From Chondrus crispus (Eukaryota; Rhodophyta; Florideophyceae; Gigartinales; Gigartinaceae): a stretch of 64,000 nucleotides of DNA. Of the stretch, positions 52,466-61,406 are shown in pieces. The stretch lies in NCBI RefSeq assembly GCF_000350225.1, contig NW_005179166.1, positions 1 to 64,000 of the forward strand, read 5' to 3'. A program made the translations under genes and the position numbers. The notes beneath the pieces are model-generated. The model had not been told where the DNA came from, searched no databases, and worked only from the letters and a program-made list of their open reading frames with translations. Position 1 is the first letter of the stretch. Every line of letters starts with the position of its first letter.

Positions 52466-55400
52466 CTGCCTGTACGCGTTCTCAGTCGTTTCGCATATCG
52501 CGACACTAGCTCCTCGGGAACATGTGTTCGTGCAGTCCAAGTGGGCTCGTCGTAGTCAGCCCACTTGATGAGGAACTCCGTAGTTCCGTCCTCTACCACG
52601 CGATGCTTGAGCAGACGCTCGACCGCGTACTGCGTGCCCTCGGTGACCTTGTCGGCAAGGTCACCTGGGGTTGTTGCACTTGCTCGTGGCTCGTCCGTCG
52701 GAGGGGGCGCGTACACGCCGCGGTCCGCCGAGACGCGCTCCGTCACCCCATCACGGTCGATCGTGATTGTTCGTTTGTCGTTGGCCAGTACGCGGTATGG
52801 TCCAACGGCAGGTGACGCGAGCTTGTTCGACGTCTTGGCGCCATCGGTGGGGTTGAGGTACACGTAGTCCCCCGGTTTGAGTCGCGTGTTAATTCTTCGT
52901 ACGCGTTTATCAAAGTCGCGATTGTAGCGGGCTTGCGTACGATGCAAGCTTTCGTAAGCTTTTTGGATCGTCTCGTCCAAAGTCTTGAGAAACTCTGCGC
53001 GTTGAGCTCCCCTGTCCGGAGGGGGCGCGTCCCCGTCGGCTCTTCGAAGGGAGAACTCCGGCGGGGGTCTGCTGAGCACGAGCTCAAAGGGTGTTGTACG
53101 CGTGGTTCGGTGTACGTGGGAATTGTACGCGTACGTAAGCGGTCCCACGTACACGTCCCAATCATCCTGATGCTCGTTGACGTAGTTCCGAAGCATCGAC
53201 GCAATAGTCCGGTTGTAACGTTCAACCTGTCCATTCGTCTGGGGATGATACGCGGACGTATATAAGTTAGTTATCCCCAGTACGCGACACACGCTGTGGA
53301 AGAACTTTGCGTTAAATTGAGGACCGTTGTCCGACAACAGCGAACGCGGAACGCCGTATTTGAAGACCCACGCGTCACAGAATGCTGTCGCGACAGTGTA
53401 CGCGGTCACTGTTCGAAGCGAGACAACTTGTGTTAACTTAGTGAAACGGTCTGTGATAACTAGGAGGAAACGTTTCCCTGCCTTCGTCTTCGGGAGCGGA
53501 CCCAAGATGTCGATCGCGAGGCTCTCGAGTGGCCGCTTGGCGGGGAACAACTTCAAACGGTTGAGGTGTTTCCGCAACTTGACCCGGTTCATCGCGCAGA
53601 TCCGACACCCTCGCACCGTGGCGGCGACATCTGCAGCGAGATGGGGCCAGTAGTACTCGCGTCGAAGGGCGAAGTACATACGATTCTGGCCCGGGTGTCC
53701 CGCGATGGCCGGGTTGTGGCACAGGCGGAGGAGCCTAGCGCGGAGCGTCCGAGGTACCACCACCTGGACGATATCAGGATCAAAGGGGTGTCTCCGTTTG
53801 AGCACCCCTTGGTGGTCCTCGAAGAACGCGGAGTCCCGGGACTCTGACTGTCGTGCCAAGACGGTTTGGCAGAAGTCATCCACGCGTTGCTCCTCGGCTA
53901 TCTCCTCTATCGTAAGAGGGGCCGGGAGGTCGTCCTGCGGTGGCGCGACCGGAGAGTCGGGCGCGCCGCCTTCGGGGTCTTCGGCGCGCTCGATGTCGGC
54001 GGCGTCGAACTCTTCGTTCTCCTCCCAAAACGAAGTGGGTCCTTGGAGAGCGGGGGATTCGTCGTCGCCTCGCGGTTGGTCGCGCGTTCGTACGCGCGAC
54101 CTCGTCCTTGACCCGGCTTGGTTCCGTGTCGTCACGAAGACATGGACGGCCTGATGGTCACAGCTCGCGGTACAAACGTGGTCCGCGAGCTCGTTAGATA
54201 CGTCTCGAACGGTCGTACCCCCGTCGAAGGTGGGAATGTCGTCATCCACCTCGACGATGGGGCGAGGTTCATCGGCGACACGAGGCGTCACGAGGCGTGA
54301 CAGGGCATCGGGCACCTGATGCACGCGCCCGGGGTGGTACTGAATGGCGAAGTCGTATTCAGCCAGACGTAGCCGCCACCGGGTGAGTCTTCCGGAACTC
54401 TCTGTGAGGGACATGAGCCACCTCAAGGCGTCGTGATCCGTTCGGACGGTGAACTTCGTTCCTTCTACGTACGGCCGTAGTGTGCGGACGGCCCACACTA
54501 CGGCGAAGCACTCGCGTTCCGTGGCGCTGTAGTTGCGCTCGCTGTCGTTCAGCGAGTAGGACCAATAGCCTACGGGGCGCCAGTCGTTTGGCTGGCCGTG
54601 TTCCTGGAGCAGCGTGCAGCCAAGCTGGTAGGCACTCGCGTCCGTGTCGATCATGTACGGACGGCCGTACCGCGGTAGCGCGAGGATCGGCGGAGCGATC
54701 ATACACCTCTTGAGGTTCTCGAACGCGTTCAATTGGGCCTCCGTGGGGTTGTAGAAGTCAGGATCCGCATCCTTGCGCGTCATGTCGGTCAGAGGACGCG
54801 CTATCTTCGCGAACCCCTTAACGAATCGGCGGTATACGTTGCACGCCCCGAGGAACGAGCGCACTTGCGTAAGTGTCCTCGGGAACGTGAATGTCTTGAA
54901 GGCATCGGCCGCCGTGTCCGCCACGCTTAACTTACCTGGGGAAATGACGTGCCCCAGGTAGTGTAACTTCGGCTGAAAGAAGCTACACTTCTTGAGCTTG
55001 AGGGAGATTCCGGCACTCCCAAGCAAGCTCAAGACAGTGCTGAGATGCTTCGCATGTTCCGCGTGCGTACGCGAGAACACGATAACGTCATCGAGATAGA
55101 CGAGGCATATTTGCCAGCGAACGCGTGAGAGAATAATATCCAGGGCGCGTTGGAAGGTGGCCGGTGCCCCTTTTAGTCCGAACGGCATTCGCAGGTGGCG
55201 AAACGTGCCCATGTGCGTCGTAAAGGTTGTCTTATCCCGGTCCTCCGGAGCGACCGGGATCTGCCAATAACCGGAATTGCAGTCCAACGTCGTAAAGACG
55301 GCTGCATCTCCTAACGAGTCGATGCAGTCGTCCATACGCGGCAGCGGATACGAATCCGCTGCAGTCTTCGCGTTGAGACGCCGATAGTCTACGCAGAACC

Positions 55401-57000
55401 GAAGAGAGCCGTCTTTCTTCGGTACGAGCACCACCGGAGAAGCCCACTCCGTGCTCGCGGGTTCGATAACCCCTGCGTTCAACATCTTGTTGACCTCCTT
55501 CGCGACCATTTCGCGCATCGCGGGCCCCTTACGGTAAGGCATCGAGCGTATCGGCTTCGTACCTGGTTCGAGGGGAATGCGGTGCTCCGTTGCTCGGATA
55601 GTTCCGAGCGCACCGCTCCACAGACTCGAGTGCCTACGGAGCATTTCGAGTACGTAGCCACGGAGCTTGTCGTCCTCGATGTATGACAAGTCAACCTCTT
55701 TTTCCCAATCCATCAGTGGATTTTCGGGATCCTTATTCTGTGGGGGTACAGTACCCCCAGCCGTCGGGTGGTATAAAGGTGACCGTTCGTCCGTGTCAAC
55801 CCCTCCGTCACCCGCGGTGGTCTGGTCGTTGGAGTTGGATCGGCCAACTCCCACCCTTCCGACTTGATCGGTCAAGTCGGTCAGGTGTAGCGCGTGCCCA
55901 ATCCCCTCGGCGACCCTCCGTTCGGGCGTGAGGATCGCGAGGGGGTTGCGCTTCGCGTATCCCACGACGGTGTGCTTCGGAAGCCGCCTCTCCCGTCGCG
56001 AGAAGTTCGCAACGATGACATCGAAGGTCTGATTCGGCAGAACTTCTGCGACGCCATTCGTCAACCTCACTCCATGTCGGTGTTGGAGTGAGGGCTGGGG
56101 CTCCAAGAACACGAGGCCCCTCCCCGCGGTTGTCACACGCACTCGGGCTTGTGACATCGCGGGGATGGTAACCCAGCGGGCGATTCGGATCGCCTGCGGG
56201 GCCTCCTCGCGTACATCCGGCCGGCTCGTCTGGCGTCCGCGTCGCCTAGTAGGGGGAGCCGGCTCCCCCTTCCCGTCGACGATGGCTACGGAGGCACCGT
56301 GGCGAAGTTCGAGCTTCTGGCCATCGATATCTACGCTGCGTACGTGGGCATCGATGAACGCGGTCCCAAGTAGGACGGGAACAGCGAGCTGTTCGGCCAC
56401 TACGAAAGGCATGCGGAACGTCGTGTTCCGCAACCTGACAACGAGATGGACGACGGCCGTAAGTCGGAGCAGGTTACTGTTCGCGCCAGCCAGTCGGGGT
56501 AATGGTGCGTCCCGTATCACGTAGCGGGTCCAGTCCGGAGGAAGGTCGGCCTTCCTCACCAAGTTGTACCCCGAACACGTATCGACGGCGATCGTGTGGG
56601 GCTTGAACGCGTTGCCTCCGGTGGCCACGGAGCCCAAGACGTTATATATTTTTGACGTCATGAGGCACACGAGGCCATCGACTATCTTAGGCGCGACCTT
56701 ATCGGTGAGGTCGTTCCGTCGGGGCTTTCGCTTTCGGTGTTGACCCCTCTTGCGCTTCCTTCTACGCGTTTCTTGGGGCGTCCGCGGCTCGGTGACGCCC
56801 CCTCGAGTGCTCGGGTCCATACGCGGAGGACCGTTCGTCGGTGGGCCTTGGCTCACGGAAGCTAGGAGATCGACGGGCTCCTTTCGGTCCTCATTACTTC
56901 CCTCGTGTTCGCTCAGCATCACCGGGGTTGACGGTGTCCCGGCGGTGCTCTCCTCCAGCGTCGGGATTACGGAGGCCTCGACGCTCCCGTTCTCCTGCAT
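52426..57000 (-). CDS. pol: Chromovirus Pol polyprotein
   Basis: 1,524 residues from ATG 57000; the frame is open upstream to about 57161. Domains in order: aspartic protease (AVDTCSGYNLV, Asp 140), reverse transcriptase (about 510-690; FCVDYRRLNAKT, MPFGLKGAPATFQ, VYLDDVIVFS with YLDD at 635-638), RNase H (about 780-900; MIDTDASAYQLG, ATEREC, RTDHDALRWL), integrase zinc finger (His 1095, His 1102, Cys 1132, Cys 1135), integrase core (Asp 1164 in LAIDILGPLP, Asp 1224 in LLSDNGPQF, Glu 1260 in TNGQVERYN, exact D-35-E), and a C-terminal chromodomain (about 1455-1505; YAVERLLKHRVVEDGTTEF, LIKWADYDEPTWTA). All catalytic residues are present. It is in the -1 phase relative to gag, entered most likely at an A6 run (57153-57158). 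The stop overlaps a polypurine-like tract. Confidence 0.97.
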   Translation of the reverse strand: MQENGSVEASVIPTLEESTAGTPSTPVMLSEHEGSNEDRKEPVDLLASVSQGPPTNGPPRMDPSTRGGVTEPRTPQETRRRKRKRGQHRKRKPRRNDLTDKVAPKIVDGLVCLMTSKIYNVLGSVATGGNAFKPHTIAVDTCSGYNLVRKADLPPDWTRYVIRDAPLPRLAGANSNLLRLTAVVHLVVRLRNTTFRMPFVVAEQLAVPVLLGTAFIDAHVRSVDIDGQKLELRHGASVAIVDGKGEPAPPTRRRGRQTSRPDVREEAPQAIRIARWVTIPAMSQARVRVTTAGRGLVFLEPQPSLQHRHGVRLTNGVAEVLPNQTFDVIVANFSRRERRLPKHTVVGYAKRNPLAILTPERRVAEGIGHALHLTDLTDQVGRVGVGRSNSNDQTTAGDGGVDTDERSPLYHPTAGGTVPPQNKDPENPLMDWEKEVDLSYIEDDKLRGYVLEMLRRHSSLWSGALGTIRATEHRIPLEPGTKPIRSMPYRKGPAMREMVAKEVNKMLNAGVIEPASTEWASPVVLVPKKDGSLRFCVDYRRLNAKTAADSYPLPRMDDCIDSLGDAAVFTTLDCNSGYWQIPVAPEDRDKTTFTTHMGTFRHLRMPFGLKGAPATFQRALDIILSRVRWQICLVYLDDVIVFSRTHAEHAKHLSTVLSLLGSAGISLKLKKCSFFQPKLHYLGHVISPGKLSVADTAADAFKTFTFPRTLTQVRSFLGACNVYRRFVKGFAKIARPLTDMTRKDADPDFYNPTEAQLNAFENLKRCMIAPPILALPRYGRPYMIDTDASAYQLGCTLLQEHGQPNDWRPVGYWSYSLNDSERNYSATERECFAVVWAVRTLRPYVEGTKFTVRTDHDALRWLMSLTESSGRLTRWRLRLAEYDFAIQYHPGRVHQVPDALSRLVTPRVADEPRPIVEVDDDIPTFDGGTTVRDVSNELADHVCTASCDHQAVHVFVTTRNQAGSRTRSRVRTRDQPRGDDESPALQGPTSFWEENEEFDAADIERAEDPEGGAPDSPVAPPQDDLPAPLTIEEIAEEQRVDDFCQTVLARQSESRDSAFFEDHQGVLKRRHPFDPDIVQVVVPRTLRARLLRLCHNPAIAGHPGQNRMYFALRREYYWPHLAADVAATVRGCRICAMNRVKLRKHLNRLKLFPAKRPLESLAIDILGPLPKTKAGKRFLLVITDRFTKLTQVVSLRTVTAYTVATAFCDAWVFKYGVPRSLLSDNGPQFNAKFFHSVCRVLGITNLYTSAYHPQTNGQVERYNRTIASMLRNYVNEHQDDWDVYVGPLTYAYNSHVHRTTRTTPFELVLSRPPPEFSLRRADGDAPPPDRGAQRAEFLKTLDETIQKAYESLHRTQARYNRDFDKRVRRINTRLKPGDYVYLNPTDGAKTSNKLASPAVGPYRVLANDKRTITIDRDGVTERVSADRGVYAPPPTDEPRASATTPGDLADKVTEGTQYAVERLLKHRVVEDGTTEFLIKWADYDEPTWTARTHVPEELVSRYAKRLRTRTGRELTSEVNAVVHS

Positions 57001-57287
57001 TGGCGCCGCAGGAGTTCCCGTGCTCGCTCCAGCACACGGGGGATGTATTATCGGACAATACTCCCCGTGTCCTTGGCCAGCACGCGGGGTCCGGTCTAGT
57101 TCGTAGGGATAAGACGGCTCACGCGACCGCGTGTACGTGACCGTCTTTACCCTTTTTTCGAACTACCGGTGCTATCTGAGCTACCTTCCTGGCCATCGGT
57201 GGCCAGGTCTTCTTCGGGTCCTTGGCCGTGTGGGTCGGGAAGATTCCCCCACGGCGGCCGCGCGACGTCAGCGAAGTATTCGGGTAC

Positions 57288-59714
57288 TTACTGACCTTGG
57301 CCTGTGACGTCCGGTCGTCTCAGGATATGGGGGACGAGGCGAGTCGGGTCTCTTTCGCGCCCCTCCGTGGGTAGAGAATACGGGTCCTCTACCCAATCCT
57401 GCAGGTACATGATCGCGTTTTGTACCTGTTGGGGTAACCGAGAACGGTCTCGGTCCCCTCTCCCCCCTTGACGGGGATACCTTGTGTCCGACGGGCGGTA
57501 ATCCGGTCGATCACGACGATCGAGTTCGTTACGACGATACCCGCCTCCGCGTGGGGCGAAGCATGTGCCCCCACCCGAACGATTTGGGAAACCTTGACGC
57601 AGGGGGCGGCCCTCGCCGACCGACTGCCGGAGAAGATTACGCGCGCCGGGGCGCGTCTCCATCTGGTAGCGGTAGTTCCTGTACGCCGTGAACATTCGTT
57701 GTTCCGGCGACACGAACGGGCACGCGTACATGGCGTGTCCGTACGTACGGCATAGCCCGCACACGTACGCGCTGCCATCCGTTGAGGCGAAGGTCGCTGC
57801 GTGCCGCGCCTCCTCATCGGTGAGGAGGGGTACGCGAGGGGCTTCAGCTCCTGCATCTCGACTCGAGATGTCGAGCTCTGCGACCCGGGGATCCGTACCC
57901 CTTGCCACTCTTGGAGTGGCCGCGAAGGCGGTCGCGTAACTGGATGTCGTTCCGGTCGACATCGGTGAGGGGGGTCGTCCCCCCACGGGTCCTCCTCCTT
58001 GCGTAATGAGGACAGGGTCGGCCTGCCACTCATCCTCCCCGATGTGGAGGGTCGTAGCGGGCGAACTTGTGGCGGCGGACTTCGTAGTCCTGCCAGCCCT
58101 CCCTGCCGGTTTCGTATCCGGCAGGGGTAAACCGCGCCGAGCGCGGTACGTCGTGCCTTCCGTCGTGGCGATACGGCGGATGGTTGGAAGATCGGTCTTC
58201 TGGCGGCTCGGCAGCCGCTGTACGGTTTCGGAAACTGCGGCGCGGGTCGCCAGTGCCAGTCCCCGCACGAAGTAGTGCGCGAGGGACTGTTCGGAGAACA
58301 CCGCCGTGCACCGGAACGCGGCAGTTTCGAGCCGGTCCGCGAACGTGCTCTCCGTTTCATGAGATTGCTGTCGCGCCGTCGCGACAGCGTCGTACGCTTC
58401 ACCTAACACGTCGTCGGGGTAGCGTTTCAGGAACTGGTTCACGAGCCCCGGCCAGCTCACGTCGTCGTGTAGCTGGCCGGCGCGGAGGCCACGCATTGTA
58501 TAACTCGTATACAGGCGCTCCGCGTCGCGCTCTAGGAAGTGCGCGAGGACTCGTACCGCAACACCTTCGGTAAGGTGTTGCGAGTTGAAGGTTATTCGGA
58601 CATCCTTCAAGAACGGTAGGAGCTGGATCGGTTCCGAACCGTCAAAGCTCCTCATCGTAGGTCGGATCCCACGGCAGCGTTGAACGTACTTCGCGATCCG
58701 TCCCGCGTCACCCGAGGTAACGAGCCTCGAGGTGTTATCCAGCCGGTACATACGATAGTCAGCGACGGCGCTGAACTCTTGGATCATCGTATGTACCGGC
58801 TCGAGTCCGGGTTCGGCGGGACCCAGCGTGCCGAAGGGGGTTACGGGTAGCGTACGGACGTCTACCGGACCTGGATGCTCGGCGCAGTTCGCCGGCGGGT
58901 AGCCGCCCCAGCGGGGATCGACAGAGTACGTCGGTACTCCGAATCGGCGGGCGGCTCCTCCCCGGTCAGGGTCGTCGCGATACGATACGCGTTCCTTCTG
59001 CCGTCTACTTCCGGGGATAGGCGGCAAGGCTTGGGTCTCAGACGCGTAATTCGCGCCTGTCGGAAGGCGGTTGCCTTCCGCGGTTCGGCTGGTGTCGGCA
59101 CCAGCCGGTCCCCAACGGTCCGGAGCGACGGCGCTCGGAGGTACGGTACCACCGGGCCCTCTCGTGGGGGCACCGGGCAGCCTTGCAGCCATGGTCCGTC
59201 CCATGTCACGAGCACGCCGACGCGTGGCGTTGAGCTCGGCGGAGAGGTGCGCGAACGCACCCAACTGTTCCGCGGACGGGGAGGATCGGTCCTCAGGTCG
59301 TCTTGTAGGGGTCGGCTCCTCGGGACGACCTTGCCCGGATGGTCCGGGCGATACGAGACGCGAGTCTTCGACGAGCACTATCCGCGAGTGTAACTCGTCG
59401 ATAAGTGCTCGGAGATTCTCTAAGGACTGCGTCACTCTATCGAACCTCCCTTCACGCAGGGAGCGGAGCTCGGCCATACATCGAGTGTATACATGGTCCG
59501 ATACATCGATCCGAAGGGAAGTACGGACTTCCTCGATGTATTCGGCTATGCGTTCGAACATCGCCGCCGCTCTTTCCTCGGAGGATCCGAGCGACGGTTC
59601 GCCGTCACGAGGACCTGCGTCGCCGTCGCCCGACGGGGCGGATGGGGACTGCACAGCGTCCGGACTCGGATCCGCCGCTTCGGAGCGGATCGAGGGCTCG
59701 TACTCCTGGCTCAT
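57288..59714 (-). CDS. gag: Chromovirus Gag
   Basis: 808 residues from ATG 59714 (MSQEYEPSIRSEAADP), 79 bp after the 5' LTR. The frame is open upstream into the LTR, but this Met matches the start of the sister copy at 63954. The N-terminus is acidic with a helical stretch (SLENLRALIDELHSRIVLVE), then an RNA-binding Arg/Pro linker and a central capsid-like helical region (DGSEPIQLLPFLKDVRITFN, MRGLRAGQLHDDVSWPGLVN, EAYDAVATARQQSHETESTF). A single zinc knuckle YVCGLCRTYGHAMYACPF (C-x2-C-x4-H-x4-C) would bind genomic RNA. The tail is basic. TAA at 57288 ends the frame, yet the same phase stays open for 46 more codons to TAA 57147, matching the sister copy, which has no stop at the first site. 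Confidence 0.93.
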   Translation of the reverse strand: MSQEYEPSIRSEAADPSPDAVQSPSAPSGDGDAGPRDGEPSLGSSEERAAAMFERIAEYIEEVRTSLRIDVSDHVYTRCMAELRSLREGRFDRVTQSLENLRALIDELHSRIVLVEDSRLVSPGPSGQGRPEEPTPTRRPEDRSSPSAEQLGAFAHLSAELNATRRRARDMGRTMAARLPGAPTRGPGGTVPPSAVAPDRWGPAGADTSRTAEGNRLPTGANYASETQALPPIPGSRRQKERVSYRDDPDRGGAARRFGVPTYSVDPRWGGYPPANCAEHPGPVDVRTLPVTPFGTLGPAEPGLEPVHTMIQEFSAVADYRMYRLDNTSRLVTSGDAGRIAKYVQRCRGIRPTMRSFDGSEPIQLLPFLKDVRITFNSQHLTEGVAVRVLAHFLERDAERLYTSYTMRGLRAGQLHDDVSWPGLVNQFLKRYPDDVLGEAYDAVATARQQSHETESTFADRLETAAFRCTAVFSEQSLAHYFVRGLALATRAAVSETVQRLPSRQKTDLPTIRRIATTEGTTYRARRGLPLPDTKPAGRAGRTTKSAATSSPATTLHIGEDEWQADPVLITQGGGPVGGRPPSPMSTGTTSSYATAFAATPRVARGTDPRVAELDISSRDAGAEAPRVPLLTDEEARHAATFASTDGSAYVCGLCRTYGHAMYACPFVSPEQRMFTAYRNYRYQMETRPGARNLLRQSVGEGRPLRQGFPNRSGGGTCFAPRGGGYRRNELDRRDRPDYRPSDTRYPRQGGRGDRDRSRLPQQVQNAIMYLQDWVEDPYSLPTEGRERDPTRLVPHILRRPDVTGQGQ

Positions 59715-59776
59715 CTCAACGCGTTCGGACGCGGAGGGCCGAAGAGGTCTTCTCGGAGAACGTACTCCGGGGTCTT

Positions 59777-59793
59777 CTAGGTCGGGAGACCAC
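59777..59793 (-). promoter_or_regulatory. Putative primer-binding site
   Basis: One base inside the 5' LTR the minus strand reads TGGTCTCCCGACC, the usual TGG-initial complement of a tRNA 3' end. I could not match it to a particular tRNA. Confidence 0.55.
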
Positions 59794-60456
59794 TGTAGTA
59801 TAACACCCCCCAACGGAGAGGGGTGTATACTTAGCTCGACGTAGACCCCGTACGAGGGGTGAGAAGACAGGGAGAACACACAGCTAACGGGACAGGGAAG
59901 CGGGCCCTGGTACCGTGGTAGAGCGGGACGGTCGGGGACGAGCGTACGCGCGGGCCGATCTACGCCTCGACGCCCCGGAGCAGCGCTGGGTAACGTACCA
60001 GCGCTGACGGGCGGAGGCGGATCGAGGCTCGCTCGCGTACGCAGCTGTCCCCTACCCGCTTTGTCCCGGTCAACGCGCGCGAAGGCGGATCGCGCTCGTT
60101 AGTTAAACTGGAAGACGGACCTAGGCGGTAGGTCGTGGACAAGTCCGTGCTTGTCCACCTACCCCGCCGCCGGTCGCGCTCGTATTTAATGTATACAATG
60201 CGTCTATCATAATACTACAGTACCGGTATGCTGTAGTAACTTACTGTAGGGCGGGTCGTCCCGCGCTGTAATGCTGTCAGCCGTCGGGGCTGACAGCACA
60301 CGTGTGGGACGCGTACTGTGCGCGCGGTGGTACGCGTCTCCTACACGTGTACGCGTGTGGTCCCGCGTCCTCCGTACACGTGGGGGTACACGTGTGCGCG
60401 CGTGTGGTTCGTATTGATCTGATCTAAATCTAATCGCGAACCGCCGTTATGCCACA
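59794..60456 (-). repeat. 5' LTR of the complete chromovirus
   Basis: 663 bp, nearly identical to 47312-47974. It is flanked on its outer side by CGTCG, the target duplication. Confidence 0.95.
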
Positions 60457-60461
60457 CGTCG

Positions 60462-60499
60462 GACTGTGTTCGCGGCCTGCCAGGCACATTGCACTACAG
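60462..60499 (+). repeat. Probable remainder of the interrupted LTR
   Basis: About 38 bp between the target duplication and the gag-pol remnant. It ends CACTACA, like the LTR ends of this family, and is plausibly the last part of the LTR that starts at 46388. Confidence 0.35.
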
Positions 60500-61406
60500 A
60501 GTCGGCTCCCCATTTCCGTCGACAATGGCGACGGAACCGCCTTGGCGTAGCTCCATTCGTTGAGCATGGATGTTGATACATTGCACGTGCGTATCGATGA
60601 AGGCCGTGCCGAGGAGGACCGGCACGGCGAGCTGGTCCACGAATTCGAACGGAATTCGGAACACCGTGTTCCTCAACCGCACGGCCAGGCGGACGACGGC
60701 CGAAAGCTTGAGCGGGTTGCTATTTGCGCCTGCCAATCGTGGCAGAGGTGCGTCGCGCACGACGTAACGCGTCCAATCGGGGGACGGTCGGCCTTCCTCA
60801 CCAGATTATACCCCGAGCACGTATCAACGGCGATCGTGCGGGATTTAAGCGCATTTCCCTCTGTGCCTATCGAGCCGAGGACGTTGTAAATCTTCGACGT
60901 CATAAGGCAGATGACGCCGTCGACAACCTTCGGGGCGACCTTATCGGTGTGGTCGTTCGGCCGGGGCCTTCGCTTTCGGTGCTGGCCCCGCTTGCGCTTC
61001 CTTCTCCCCCTTTCGTGGGCGTCCGCGGATCAGTGACTTCCCTCGGATTACTCGAGTCCGTACGACACGGACATTTTTCTGGCGACCTTGAGCTCACGGG
61101 AGTCACGGGGTCGACCGAATCTTTTCGGTCGTCGTTGCCTCCGTCGCCATCGTTACGCCTCACCGGGACGTCGGCTGTCCCGGTGTCTTGTTCTCCTAAC
61201 GTCCGGCTTTCGAAGGCCTCGACGTGGGCTCTCTCCTGTATCGGAATTACAGGAGTCCCCGTGCTCGCCTCCGGTGGCGGGGGATGTATTATCGGACAAT
61301 ACCCCCTGTGTCCTTGTCGAGCACACGGGGTCGGGTCTAGTTCGTGGGGAAAAGACGGCTCACGCGACCGCGTGTACGTAACCGTCTTTACCCTTTTTTC
61401 GAACAA
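60500..61406 (-). pseudogene. Truncated pol of a sister chromovirus copy
   Basis: Minus-strand text matches the first 240 residues of the complete pol: FEKRVKTVTYTRSREPS, YCPIIHPPPPEASTG, TIAVDTCSGYNLVRKAD (protease active site kept), VPVLLGTAFIDTHVQ and VAIVDGNGEP. It ends at 60500, where the inferred older LTR abuts it, so reverse transcriptase and everything downstream are absent. Phase changes occur near 60900 and within the protease. Confidence 0.85.

Larger units (their letters stand above)
47312..60456 (-). mobile_element. Complete 13,145-bp Ty3 chromovirus with antisense cargo
   Basis: Both ends are 663-bp LTRs beginning TGTGG and ending CTACA in the sense direction (minus strand here). 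The five bases CGTCG are duplicated at 47307-47311 and 60457-60461. In sense order: 5' LTR (59794-60456), primer-binding site, gag, pol with protease, reverse transcriptase, RNase H, integrase and chromodomain, a first polypurine tract, a 4.4 kb extra segment with an antisense gene, a second polypurine tract, 3' LTR (47312-47974). About five differences between the LTRs point to a recent insertion. The gag frame has an in-frame TAA 141 bp before the frameshift site, which may block Gag-Pol synthesis. Confidence 0.92.

Noticed and set aside
52522-57140. Many plus-strand frames opposite pol
   Set aside because: GC-rich antisense shadows of the pol frame, without domains.
57468-59844. Plus-strand frames opposite gag, up to 257 codons
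   Set aside because: Composition mirrors the gag frame on the other strand. No independent signal.
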